64,000 nucleotides of DNA from contig CM075101.1 in the NCBI GenBank assembly GCA_037576195.1, positions 10,602,001 through 10,666,000 on the forward strand, read 5' to 3'. Every line of letters begins with the position of its first letter. Position 1 is the first letter of the stretch. This document shows positions 52,501 through 64,000 of this stretch, piece by piece. Both the position numbers and the translations under genes were made by a program. The DNA comes from Phytoseiulus persimilis (lineage: Eukaryota > Arthropoda > Arachnida > Mesostigmata > Phytoseiidae). Below the pieces are notes generated by a model. The model was given only the letters and a program-made list of their open reading frames with translations. It did not search any database and was not told where the DNA came from.

Positions 52501-54736
52501 GCACCAAGTGGTAACTCCGATTTCGTCGTTTCCACCCAATGGAGCTTTGCCGGGAGTAATGGCGGAGACTCTCAATCAATCAGAGCCTCGGCCATTCGCA
52601 ATCTTCAGCGGGCTTCGTAATCGAGTGGTGCCCTCTATAAACCTTTTCGCTATGGAGAGCCCCCGGGAATTGGGCTCCCTGGGGAAAGCCTCCCTATTAG
52701 AGATCCTGAGCTGGTGTCAGTGGCCAGCTAGGTTGCCCACTCACGATGCCGCCGGGTGTGCTACGTGTGCATAGTAGCAAGCTTATCCAGTCGCTAAGCG
52801 AACTCGTCAAACAATGTAGGAACTCTCAAGTCCGCCATCAGTCCATCTCCAACGACCCACGCTCGCTGAGTTGCCGAGAGAGCGTTTTCAGCCGGAGCAG
52901 CCTGCGAGGAGAGATCTTCGATCGCACAGTCGGAACTCCAGCAAGTTCGATCGGAGTGTACCACCAGCCGGAGCGCTGTGACCGCGAACGCGCCATAGGT
53001 GCGTTCGACAAGTCTCAGTGCTTTCCGGGGTCCAGGAACCATCCCGTGTGATGAGCTGACGGAGTATCCAATAAAGGAACATAGGAGCCAGCCGAGAAAC
53101 CGTCCCCCGGGAACCCTCTTGCATTGGCCAAATGCACGTGTACTCGGAATCGCTCTCCCTGAACGGTCCCCCAGGTTGCGCGAGCAACGGGCTTTAATGG
53201 GGAACCGATCCCGGGAAAGTGGAGGAAACTCGTTCGGAAAAGCCTCAGAAATAGCCTCCGCTCGGACCACCGAGCAGGGAACCGAGAAGCCTAAGCGCGT
53301 TCTCCGGCGGGTGGGCGTTGACAGTAGTTTCGAATGGAGGAGCATGCATACAGCTCCCACCCAACCGAGCTGGCAGACAGGGCTCGCGGAACCTCATTCG
53401 CGCAACGAGGACTACGCGCTCCTCCATATTGGTGGTGCTCTCATCCGGGCACGGCTGGCTTTGCTCCTGCGTACACTGCGGGTTCACACGTCGAAGTTCG
53501 CTAGGAGTAGAAGTTCCCAACAGCTTCGCTGGATGCACGAGCTGCCGTCCTCGGCACAGCAGACTCGCTAAGCCTAACTCTTGACTTTCGAACCGTGTCA
53601 AGTGGTATTTGCCGCGCATTATCCCAAACGTTCCTCCGTGCACTTACAAGCACGCACAGCCGTACTCTCGAGCGCGATGGCTGGCAAATGTTCCTTCCAT
53701 TCACTTATCCAGTGTGGTCGAGGTGACGGCGGCGGTGGTGATGGCAGTGGTGGTGAACGGGCGAATCGAACTGCCTGCCTGCAAGCGGACCGAGGGCCGT
53801 CTCACATTTTGACTGCCATCGCCGTCGAACCGCTCCAGAGGTAACTTCCACGATCTCCGGCAGCTGAATGTTATCCTAGACGAACTCAGCAGTCACTTCC
53901 ACTCTCGGTTCTAACCGAAAACTCGTCCAGTAGTCGGCTCACAGGGTCTGCTTATTAGCCGCAGCCAGGCAGGCAGACAGCAGCCAGGCAGCAGCAGCCG
54001 CAGCAGCAGCGGCGCGGCGGCGGTGACGGCGGCACAGCACAGCGGCGGCGGCAGCGGCGGCAGCAGCAGCTAGCAGAGGCGATCTAGTTGTGCTCTGGCT
54101 CAGACGTCACTTGTAGATTAAACAACACCGTCGCCAGCCATGTTACGGCTCTTTTGCGCTCGCGGAACTTCGCGTTCTAGCAGGGCCTCGATCCGCGAGC
54201 GAAGTCTTCCAGGGCCTGTCCAAATCGACAGAATTCGAAGTTGACACACTCGGGTCAACAAGCGCTCGCTCGCAGGAACATGCCACAATACACGGCAGAC
54301 CTGGCACTCAGGGGGATCCGCGAATGAACGCTGGCTACCCGAATCCGTGGAAAATTCTCGACCAGGCCCAGGACTCCAAGCAGGCGCACTCGAAACTTGC
54401 AAAGGATTCCCAACAACTCGATGCCGCCCATCGATGTTAGGCCTACTGGAGTGAGGCTGGGGCTAGCTGTTGACGGGCCGAAGCTGAGAGACGTTTCGCT
54501 CGCTTGCTGACGAGCTCACTGCACACATGGCGTTGCGCACACTGTCACGAAGACTATACAGTTCACTCACATGTGATAATGGGTGCTCATACACACTTGC
54601 AGGGTCGGCCCCCGATCTAAACAAACCCCAAGGCACTGAACGGACACGCGCAACGACACATATCCGTCGATGGATCGATTGATGAATCGATAGAAGCGCC
54701 GATAACGCGATCTGACGGGAGCTATCCGACGCTTAC
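46595..54736. other. Probable long leader intron of G-beta; no firm gene
   Basis: This stretch has high CpG, triplet repeats (for example GGT/GCT-rich 51803-51857) and long open frames such as 47619-48155 (+), 48768-49445 (+) and 49133-48525 (-). These overlap each other on opposite strands, lack domains and are expected where stops are rare, so I do not call them genes. The acceptor just before the G-beta ATG (GCTGCTATAG at about 46592, minus strand) implies an upstream leader exon. Confidence 0.4.
53959..54076. repeat. GCA/GCG triplet-repeat tract
   Basis: Imperfect CAG, CGG and GGCAG repeats over about 115 bp, GC-rich. It lies close to the proposed leader exons and may be promoter-proximal. 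Confidence 0.85.
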
Positions 54737-55100
54737 CGGCTTTGAGAAGCAACGGAAGGTCGGACCTCAGTGCAAACGAAGCCCTCAGTCGCCACAGGGG
54801 TAACGGCTTGGCGAAAAGGTCCGCATTCGAGTCGAGTGAAGCAACCGTTTGCTGCTGGAGCTAATCGAACGAGACGCACACCTGCATCAGCAGCAATACT
54901 GACCGAACGGAGCGGCCGAGCGAGCTGCAAGTAGTCTAATTAACGAATGACGCTCACATCGGACGGAGCTCTCACTTACCCGCAACAACGGCGACCGACG
55001 GCGACAGGAGAACGAAGCCAGTAGTAGTGTGCTGTCTCAAGGCGTTGTCTTCCGCATGTCTTCTCTCGCTAGAAGCTGGTCGAACTTCTACGCGAACGAA
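54737..55100 (-). promoter_or_regulatory. Candidate leader exons and promoter of G-beta
   Basis: On the minus strand there are two strong donors, GCGG|GTAAGTGAG with the exon ending at 54980, and AAAGCCG|GTAAGC with the exon ending at 54737. No open frame recognisable as a protein precedes either, so they fit non-coding leader exons, perhaps alternative ones, for the G-beta gene 8 kb downstream. The 5' boundaries are unknown. They could instead serve an unidentified gene. Confidence 0.35.
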
Positions 55101-55140
55101 CGAATGTCCATTGAGCACACTGCAAACTCCTGTACCACCA

Positions 55141-55233
55141 GAACGAACCACCGAACGAACGCACGAACGAACCAACAAACGAACGAACGAGGTAGCCAGC
55201 AAGCCAGCCAGCCAACCATCCAGCCATCTGCGC
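55141..55233. repeat. GAAC then CCAG tetranucleotide repeats
   Basis: CGAACGAAC-type tetramers are followed by CCAGCCAG-type tetramers. A CTCTCTCT dinucleotide run lies further on at about 55317-55333. Confidence 0.8.
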
Positions 55234-55239
55234 AGACAG

Positions 55240-58200
55240 CTCCCACCCTTCCCCAGTCGCGGGCGCGCTCCTTACCCTCCTCTCTTGCTCACTCCGCTCG
55301 CCCTTCCCCACGCTCACTCTCTCTCTCTCTTTCTCTCGCTTGTTCCCTGTCTCCCGCGCTCCCTCCTGCTGTGTTCAGTTTTCCCGCTCCCTGTGGCTGG
55401 CGGCTTTGTTTGACGCGCCCATTCCTCCGGCTGCTCCCTTCGGGCGAGCGACCGAGCGAGCTCCCTCGGCCGCTCCCGCCGCGTGCCCTTTCTGTCGGGA
55501 GCTGGCTCACACAGACCGCCGCCCTTTCTCTTCCCAGATAGCGGCGATGCCGGCGAGTTCGTGGCTCTTCCTGGAGGCCCCTTTTGGCAACGCGACGCCG
55601 CTCGCCCGGGGAGCCGAGCAGAGCCCTTCCGCACCATAACCGCGAGCGGGAGTCCACTGCCTAACACAGCTCGACCGCTGCGCCCTCTTCATCCAAAACG
55701 TCCACAGGCAAGCAGTGAACGAGCCGCCAGGTGGGCAGGCAGCCGCCGCTTCCGTTATTACTACAGTCAGGCATCCATTCGAGCCGCCGGGCAGGCGAGC
55801 ACACTCACATAGAGGACTCACACACAACGGGCGTCAGCGGCAGAGGGCTCTCCCCCGTTGTCTGGCGGGTGAACGAGAGAGGTGGTGCGAGGATTTCCGG
55901 ATTTCAATCTTAGCTAGAGCGGGAAATTCTACGAACGTTCGTCTGTTCAGTCTCTGTGTACCCGGGAAAACAACCGATCCGAAGTTCTTCCCTGACCTGG
56001 ATCGATTTCGGTCAGATAAACCGCCAGGCCAAGTGTCCGCCATTGGTCCGAGCTGACTGGGGGACATTTCGACCGGCCCGCCGGCCGGCACGCCCGCGGC
56101 CAGCCCGTGCCCGCCAAAGTACGAAATGAGTCTGCGGTAGCTCTGGGCGAGCCTCCGGCTCCCTGATCTTTGGTGATGATCGGCAGCCCCTTCCTGGGAA
56201 TATTCCAAATCGAACGGACCCCGTCGTCGCAATCATGAAAAATCCGATCTCTGCTGCACGAGTGCCAGAGTTACTTGACGGCCCCTGACCGGTTATGGCT
56301 GGAGGATTATGCTCCGTCATGGGTAGAGAAGAAGGGCACGTCAAGATCTGGATTGCAAGAATGAAGGAAACGGAACTATTTTTTCACTCGACGTTGCTGT
56401 CCTGGCTCTTGTTCTCGCGAAGCCCGAGCTCACGGAGGTTATGTGAGAGGCGCCGAATTTTCAACTCTCTCTCTCCCAAACTCGCGACTTAGTCAGAAGT
56501 GCGAAAGATGCTATGCACGAATGACAAATGACATCGACGGGGCATCGAGTAGAGAAGCCGGATGTTCCCGTTTGAGGATGACTGCGATAAGCCGGGCAGT
56601 CTGAACGGGATTCCAAGGAGCCCTGCTGACCATGCACATTTGATGAGAGAAAGACGCACCCTCCCCCACATGGGGTTTTTCAGGAGAGTCTCCATTGGGT
56701 TTAAGAACGAGTTCTTGGACGAGGTTCGGGTCCTTCCGATTCGTTCAGGCGACAGAGTCGACCAAGCGCGGCGAAGCTGGTCACTCAAACTCATTAAAAG
56801 ATAGCCCCATTCGTGGTGACTGCCGACTCGAGAGAGCGAGATGTACCGAGAGGTTTTGACAAGACGGCCGGGAAGCTAAGTCAGAGTTTTGAGCTGAGCT
56901 CTTGTCTCGGGCGAAACCATGTCTTCATAAATAGGGAACGAGTGCCCGATTTAGGGGCTCGATCTCTCGTTCCTCCGATTTTCGCTCTCGATCATGATGT
57001 CCACAGGCAAGGCTTCCAGTTGCGCTTCCGGTTGCTTCAGGTTGTGTTCCACCAGTCAAACGGAACATCGGTATGATTCCTCCACATCGGGCGAACCCTT
57101 CAGTGAGCTCAAAAACATGATGACTTTGCAAGCAGTCAGACCGATCCATGTTCGGTTCGCGAAACCGGTTTTTCAGGGTACCAGATTGAGTTGAAATGTT
57201 TTTAAGTGGACCGAGGGTTCCTCAGTCGTCCAATAACTTTCCCACGATGCCCGTGCTCAGCCATCTGCGACGGCGTATCGCGGACACCTGCTCTGTGCCA
57301 GTGTGGGGAGGTCGTATCAAGTGAACTGTGCAGCTCCCAACGTTTTCCGGGCGAGAGGAGGAAGGGTTCGTCTCAGGTGTTTCGCAGAAAACTCGAGGAT
57401 GTGGCGAGTCGACGCCTACAGAGTTTTCATAAATCCACATGTGATGGAGTCCCGCAGTTTCCGGGAGACATCCATCGAGCAAGATAACATCGCATCTAAT
57501 TTTCGCAGGAGTCAGGGACACCGAGTAGAATCCAGAATCAGTTATGGTGGTTCATGATGAGACCAGGGTGCGTATCAGAGAGATTCCACTGTGTCTCGGT
57601 GATTCTCAGTCGAGGTTGTCGCGGAGTGCATAGCCAAGGAAAGCTTCGAAAGCTGACAACGTAAAACTTCCTACTCGAGCTTCCACAATATGCTCTCCCC
57701 CCCTTGATAACAGAAATCGGACGCAATTTTCTGCCATTCCGGCGTCGGATATTCCACCCATCAGTCCCACGAGGGATTCAGCTTCGCTCTTCACACCTCC
57801 GAAGTTTTCGCTTCGAATAGGTAATGGATGATTCGGACACCGAGTCAAGATTGGTCGTACCTTCTCGCGCGCACGGTCAATGGCGCTTCATCTGAGTGAA
57901 TCCTGACACAGAGTAGCAAATTTCTACGTTATTATTCATTGTGAGAAGGTAACTGTGGCTCAAGTTCTGGTACCCTGAGATCCCTCCGGGACCTTGGTTT
58001 GGCCTACCCTTGTCCAAGTGGTGTGGACTGTCAGGCAAGTCTGGATTCCCACTACGATGTCCGCTTGCGAAGATTCTGATATCCATAGTTGGGATTTCAG
58101 AAGACTGAATTCGTTTGGATTGGCTTTTTGTTCTTAGGTTGGATTGTTCAGCAACTCCCGGAAGGCGACAATTGCACGAGGAGCACAAAATGAAACTCGG

Positions 58201-58970
58201 CGATTTCTGCGATACAGGAAAGGAGTGAACTCGATGTCCCACTTCAGGAGGTTCTCCTCGGGATGCAATATGATACCCCTAGTCTCGACTGTTCTATCGT
58301 CCTAATCTCTCAGCCTGGATAGCTGACCGAATTAAGAAGACAAATGCGACATTGAGAACGGAGAGGACGGCCGAAGTTCCTGTTCTGACCGGCAGAGGCA
58401 TCTGGACTAGATACGTTCGCGAACATTGAGGACGAGAAGTGATGAAGAGTATTTCCCGACAACCTTAAGGCATCAGACAAGAATCTCGACTGAGTACATA
58501 GCTTCTAGCCAACTTATAATTCCGAACCTGACGACTCTGCTCCAACGTGATCGACTGATGAATCGTCAATTCCGGACAACAGATACCCCATGAACGCACT
58601 GAAGACGAACTCAAAATCGATAATCAATGTGTGCCCCTTGCCGAACCCAGGAGCAAACCTGTTGCTCCATCGAGAGTTCCGCGAAAATCTCGACTCACGA
58701 ATTCCGTCTCGGTTTGCATGACTTGCAGGAGCCGGGTGGGAGCAGTCCCGACAGTGGCTGCGCAAATAAGGCACAGTAGAGGCGGCGTTGGGGAAAATTA
58801 TCCAATTTTCTTCAGCATAAGCTCTCAATTCTCTGAACGAACGTTCCGATGAGGGACGTGGCAACATTTCGAAGCGGAGCTCAGTCATAAAACTGAGGAA
58901 GTTTTCGACAAACGGCACCTCTACAATGCGAGGGTGTCTACGAGAAAACGAAGATCATCTCATTCTGCAC
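55240..58970. other. No supported gene
   Basis: GC-rich to about 56.2 kb, then average composition. Open frames, for example 56562-56804 (+) and 58918-58514 (-), carry no recognised motif and no consistent splice sites that I could follow. Confidence 0.45.
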
Positions 58971-58976
58971 CGAGAT

Positions 58977-58982
58977 TTTATT
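58977..58982 (-). promoter_or_regulatory. Poly(A) signal for THUMPD1
   Basis: AATAAA on the minus strand, only 4 bp after the stop codon, implying a 3' untranslated region of a few tens of bases. Confidence 0.65.
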
Positions 58983-58986
58983 CCCA

Positions 58987-60569
58987 TCAATCCGTTGCTT
59001 TCTCCTCGGAATTGTCAGGCTTTTCATCTCCGTTTCCCGTCTGCGCGTTATCCGTAGGCTTCTCGCCGTCGTCTTTAGGAGAGCCCGGCAAAGCCTTGTC
59101 GTCATCAACCTTCCCCGGGACCTGCAATGATTGACCACGAGTTAACGGACCCGTTCCGGTGCGGGAGTCAAACAAGCATGAATCCGGGTGGAACACGTCA
59201 ACTAACCGGTTCGGCGAATTGCTCTGGGTTGTATTTCTTGAAGCGCTTGAAGTGTGGTAATAGACTTATGCACCCGACTTTTTGTAGGATGTCAATATTG
59301 ATGACCAGAGAAGGATCCTTGAGGTCAGGAACAAAGCTCGAGTTCGCTTCTTGGATAGACTTGGCCAACGCTCGACAGAACTCTTGACGTTTCTCGGATT
59401 CCTTATACTCGCTGTTATGTCGAGCCTTCAACTGGACCATGAATGGGACGGTCTCCATGCCCTCTAGGTAGTTTTCCGATAGAACCTCGATAACCTGTAT
59501 TGGAATTTACGTTTCGAAGTTATCAAAGAGAGCTGCGTCCATGGGGATCGAGTATGCTCTCAAATTGTAGAATAGTCCGGAAGATCTGCCTCTTGGAGGG
59601 ACTCCTACTTTCTTAGATACGTTCTCAGGTTGAGTTTTACAGGTTGCAAGCACGGCAACGAAGCGCAGGATGTAATTTATGTTTTTCGGCATATGCTCGA
59701 AAACGTCGGCGATGATGTCTACGGGCTTTTCGAGCGTCGTTCTGATGAAAATAGTCGCTGGGAACTCTGTTCTTAGTTTCTTGAAGCTACCGAGGAGAAG
59801 AAGTTTTCCAGTATTAGATTCAGAGGTTCCGATAATTCCATCTGAAGGACGTGAAGACGGAAATGACGGATGGGAGGTTAGCGAAACCAATCGCCTCTAT
59901 CTCCATTTCAAAAAAACATCATCCATTTCAGCATGCAATCAGTGACGGACAGTCTCATCGTGCGTAACAATCAGTTCGCTATCCAATAGACCTTGCGATG
60001 CTTTTCTTTATTTTTTTTCCTTTTTGTCAGTGAATGTCTCGACTGTTTCAAGCGCATGTTTTCACGTATCTTCATGCTTGCATCTACTGGATACAGCTAT
60101 TAGCTCTGAGCAGACTCAGAAACGTACCGGCATCCATCCTGACGGATAGCTTTGAGTTCTGCTTCGATGTCAGCCCCTGCTTCATCGTTCGCTGACTTCT
60201 GCTGAGGTCCGTAGAGTCGATCTGCTGCTTCGTTCAGAAGTGAGTATGCGGTCAGCGTGGCCCTGCGCGCCAATCGGAGAGCATCTCAGAAAAGAATTGA
60301 TTCGCCTCTCGGGTCGCCTCCCCGTGAGAACATCATTATCATAACTTCCCAATGGGAATTTCGGAGTAACCGAAACATCGGAACGCAGTGAGTGTTCGAG
60401 CACGCTCGACCACCGGTTCTATGTCAAACTTGAGTCACCTGCGCTCCTGCTTCGGGTTGATTGTGACCAGGAATCCACGCCCAACGTCGCTGTCCAACAT
60501 GTTGTCCCTTCTCTTCATCGTGCTCGCCTTGTAGAAATTCTTCTTGCGTCGCTTCGGTTCGGAACTCAT
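58987..60569 (-). CDS. THUMPD1: THUMP domain-containing protein 1 (tRNA acetylation adaptor)
   Basis: The family (yeast Tan1) binds tRNA and guides the NAT10/Kre33 acetyltransferase to make N4-acetylcytidine at position 12 of serine and leucine tRNAs. Five exons (high to low), 60569-60439, 60262-60128, 59786-59609, 59494-59207 and 59121-58987, join in phase to give 288 residues (human about 350). The N-terminus is MSSEPKRRKKNFYKAS with the conserved GFLVTINPKQERR. Next come AYSLLNEAADRLYGPQ and DIEAELKAIR. The THUMP core includes FPATIFIRTTLEKP, ILRFVAVLATCK, VPFMVQLKARHNSE and a C-terminal ILQKVGCISLLPHFKRFKKY. The tail is acidic and Lys-rich (DDDKALPGSPKDDGEKPTD) and ends EEKATD. No methyltransferase domain follows, which separates it from THUMPD2/3. 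The start codon matches the family's basic N-terminus. Confidence 0.95.
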
Positions 60570-63500
60570 CTCCGGGGGATTTATTGGATCTTCTCGGAAT
60601 CAAGGGAAGATGATTAGTGAGGGATGGGAGCAACCATGTACTTTCGAGGCGAATGTCACCAATCAAGGAGACTCTTTTTAGAATTGAGGAGGAGCTGTGC
60701 CAATGAACAGAAAACGGACAAATCCGGGGTCAAACTGAATCGCGGAGTTATATCGCAAAGGCTCGCAGTCGACGTTCTCGGACTCGTTGCAAAGATCACA
60801 GATCGTTGCGAACGAATGGGTCGGCCTTCCAAACACAGCTGTCGGATCGAGAGATACTTTCTACGGTCGGAACTGGGAGCAACAAGATGCCGACCTGTGA
60901 ACGTTCGAGATTTGTCACCGACGGGAATCAACCATCACATTCCCTGGTGACATCCACAAGTGAATAGCTCGTCGTCAAAAATCTCTCTTATCTTACGATG
61001 CTAGCGAAAGTCGTTCGCGCTATTCCTGCTCTGGTAACACGCCGCTCTGTTTATCCTTCGATGGATTCCCTCTCTTGTTATTCACCGCTCAAAGCAATAC
61101 CTGCTGCTCGACGCGTGCCGGAGTCCAACAGGTTTGAATCATGGCGCCAAAACTCCTGATACCGTCTTTCACGCTGGGCTTCGCATACAGCTGAACTAGT
61201 TGCGAATTCAACATCCGGAGGTGTGTCACGTACCGGGCTCACTCTCGAAACTCGGAACTGGGAATGGGAGTGCCATAGCGTCGAGTGTCTCGATACGAAA
61301 GCGACGAATCGGAGAGGATCGTCGCGGAGCTCAATAACACGCATCGAGATCCACCGATCACTGATTGGTGTTGAGCATTTGGAATTAACTTGCATAACGC
61401 CGTGGTATGGCGAGTTGTCAAGCGAGGGGTTGGAATTGAATCGTGAAATACCCTGACGGCTGCCATAGATGTTTCCCGCGTTATCAACACGTTATCGCTT
61501 GTCTCATTCGAGCGAAAGTTCAGAGGCTGTTTCAGCAATAGATTCAACCGGAGGGAAACCCCGAGCAGGTATAGTTCGAGGCTGGAGCACGAGAAGAGGA
61601 TGACACGGAGTCGATGTCGATGTTTTTTGTGTGAATGTATTCCCCTCGAATCGAGAATTTCGGAATCGTCTACACCCTAATGAGACATAGATTCCCCCAA
61701 GATGAGGTCTGGAAATTATCTCGTTCGACTGGATGATGAACCATGTGTTCGCAGAACAACCTTCAACAGATGGAACTCGTTGTCGATCGACGGAGCCGCA
61801 GTCAGGGCCGGGTTTACCATTAGACTGGAATAGGCTGCAACCGAGGGCAGCAGTTTTGTCAGAGGCGGCAAGTTTCGCCGGCGATAGTTTTCCACGAGAC
61901 GAATTTCACGAAGGCGGATTTTCCAGCGACGACGAACTCGTTGACATCGTTGAACTCTCCGATACTTCCATCAACGATAGCGATAATTGTCTCTGCAGCG
62001 ACTCAGCGCCCTCATTTGAGCATAGAGGCTCAGCGACGTTATCAGGCGGCAACGCCGCTCCTTGTCCTCTCTACCGTTCGGCACCGGCGACCTGGTTCTA
62101 ACTTGAAATCGCGCGCGGAGATGACACTCGAAACAGCTTTGATTAGGTCAGCGATGCCGGCATCCAAACTGTTGGAGAAAACTGCGAATACACTCTTCCG
62201 AATTCTTCAAATACAAACGGTAATCTCTAACTTCTCTCGCAAGAGATTTTTCCGTACTTGAATCGCAAAAACAGTTCCTTCTGACCAAAGTTTTCTTATT
62301 CGTGGGCGGCAGATTTATTTGATATTGTGGCGAAGAAAATCTAGGATTCATGCTCCCCGATGATTGTCGAGTCGGAATTCGACCACTCCAATCACATTAT
62401 TCTCTCCGACATCACTTGAATGATCTACAGCACTACGGTGGTGAGTTAGTGCTTATCGGAGCCTTCGTTTTTTCCTGTCTCAAATGCGTGAAAAAATTTC
62501 GTACCCTCGAGCATGGCTGGAAGACGACTCAAAAGATTCACTGTTCTTTCAAGCGAGTGGAACACACATGCAACTCCAGACAGAAATAAAATTGAAATGT
62601 TCTGTGGTCATGAGTTCAGACGAGGGGCGTAAGAAAGAGTCGCCTTTGGCAATCTCACGAGTCACCAGTGGTCAAGACGCGTCTCCGGCGATGCGCGAAT
62701 CCCGGTTTGATGCTTCAACTCGAGATGTACCCGGTTCAACGGAATTTCTTGTGGCTAGAGTTGATGATATATTCCGAGTAACATCCTGATTAAGCTCCAC
62801 GGCCAGTCTGGTGCGTTTCCTTCTGGTAGCTGCGTGATCAGCATCGTCTAGAGAAAAATCACCAGGACTTCGTTCAGCACTGTTGCGCTTCCCCCTGCAC
62901 TGTTCTGGCTGCATCCTGTGTCTCAGTCTGGTTACGATTCTGTTGGGGGCCCCTTCGAGCGTTCCGAGAAACTCTTTTCTGGGCGTGACAACCCGGTGCT
63001 TTAGCGTACACTGACGGCGCACGCAACCTTCCTTGGCTTGAAGGAAGCAGGATCTAGTGGCTGGCGCATGTGTTTCGAGCTCGGGAGCAGAAGGTCGAGT
63101 TCGATGTCCGTCGCGCGACATCTCCTGGTGACAAACTCCAATTCAAATCGCGGAAGCAATGGGAAAACTCAGTCCATCACACGAAGTGCGAAAGACATAC
63201 ATCCTTGAACCAGCTCTCGAACACTCGAGAGTTGAACCTTGCACCCTCGTCAGTCTCGTAACGGTCAACGTGTCAGACGCCGGAGCAGCGAACATAACAC
63301 CAGTTCGGAGTTTCGGAAGATCAATTATTACTCCTTCCTTGCGTGATCCATCACAGAATAATGCTCAACAACCGCCACGATCGTCAACCAATGCTGCTCC
63401 GTCGTATTCAACCATATTCTTCGCGGGAATTCCAAGTCATCGAGATATCTACGAAGTTTCTTTCCGCTGCCGCGCGAGGGCTCCATTCTCTGAGCCAATC

Positions 63501-64000
63501 GTTGTGAGACATTCGTGTGTTACCGGAGGAATCTAATCACCTAGTCTTTCCCAGGTCGGTTGCACAGGGACCTCTTCCTTCGGAGATTCCTCCTCTTCAG
63601 AGACTGCTGAACTGTATCTCTGATATCCATCCTTCCAAAAGGGGGACCTCAATCGCCACAGAGTGCCCCTTGTGTCAGACAACTTTGCCTCGTTACGGCT
63701 GCTCAGTGCTGTTCGCGCCCCCGCCCCCCCATATCGTATTGTAAACTTCCCTTCTGGGTGTTCCTGTAGGGCAGTATACGGGACGCAGTATTTACGACAA
63801 GCTGCCCTAATCGACAACCAAGTCCGGATGGTGGGAGACCATTCGGACTGCATCCAAGCGGAGCTTCTCGTATATGAGGTAACCCGTACTCCTATCGACT
63901 CGGTTGTAATTTCTTGGATTGATCGACAACAGCCCTGCTATCGATGTCTTGTTTCGTGAGTCATGAAAGCCTCTCCGTGACTGCTCGGGTTCGTCTGCCG
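60570..64000. other. Unresolved; possible exons of an unknown gene
   Basis: A + strand frame near 61830-62035 is acidic and Ser-rich (GGFSSDDELVDIVELSDTS). A later one near 62100-62219 (SAMPASKLLEKTANTLFRIL) ends at a GT donor, and a third near 62346-62441 (LPDDCRVGIRPLQSHYSLRH) ends at a good donor. Their phases do not join cleanly. Minus-strand frames at 61395-61078 are equally open. I see no known domain, so no model is given. Confidence 0.3.

Noticed and set aside
55029-55541. 170-codon frame rich in Ser, Arg, Thr and Gln
   Set aside because: It is the translation of GAAC/CCAG tetranucleotide and CT dinucleotide repeats, not a conserved protein.

Overview
This window is nuclear DNA of an animal, almost certainly an arthropod, and probably a mite or other chelicerate with a compact genome. 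Six genes can be reconstructed exon by exon with GT-AG introns, mostly 50-400 bp, and conserved reading frames. There are no bacterial-type operons, ribosome binding sites or CRISPR arrays. The mite assignment is inference from gene content and intron size. The arthropod-grade eukaryote call is firm.

Layout. 1-11.3 kb: poorly resolved DNA with a foldback repeat (2.67-2.83 kb), a possible unknown gene (3.86-5.59 kb), a 45-bp minisatellite (5.67-6.16 kb) and a possible hAT transposon end (8.38 kb). 11.36-15.81 kb: a small membrane-anchored glucosidase II beta-like gene (+) facing a complete 14-exon DNAJC2/zuotin gene (-). 17.98-19.11 kb: the 3' part of an uncharacterised spliced gene (+). 21.25-21.64 kb: a large near-perfect palindrome. 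23.97-24.81 kb: an ELOVL fatty-acid elongase with an uninterrupted CDS (+). 26.26-28.46 kb: an eight-exon ZC3H10 triple CCCH zinc-finger gene (+). 29.86-34.74 kb: a complete four-exon Dicer gene (+). 35.08-36.13 kb: a decayed R1-like non-LTR retrotransposon (-). 36.5 kb: a poly(T) tract inside a 15-bp target-site duplication. 37.65-38.68 kb: a pair of inverted repeats. 39.4-45.2 kb: AT- and pyrimidine-rich simple-sequence DNA. 45.28-46.57 kb: the heterotrimeric G-protein beta-1 subunit (-), whose 5' leader probably lies across the repeat-rich, CpG-rich 46.6-55.1 kb region. 58.99-60.57 kb: THUMPD1 (-). 60.6-64.0 kb: open frames that I could not resolve into a gene.

Function. The firm genes are mostly housekeeping: ribosome-associated co-chaperone (DNAJC2), tRNA acetylation adaptor (THUMPD1), G-protein signalling (G-beta), lipid elongation (ELOVL), ER glycan-related (glucosidase II beta-like) and RNA metabolism (ZC3H10, Dicer). 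Nothing indicates co-transcription. The point worth follow-up is that a long inverted repeat able to give a hairpin of about 380 nt lies 8 kb upstream of Dicer, in a window that also holds a smaller foldback and decayed retroelements. These are natural substrates for endogenous siRNA production. I found no clearly novel multi-gene system.
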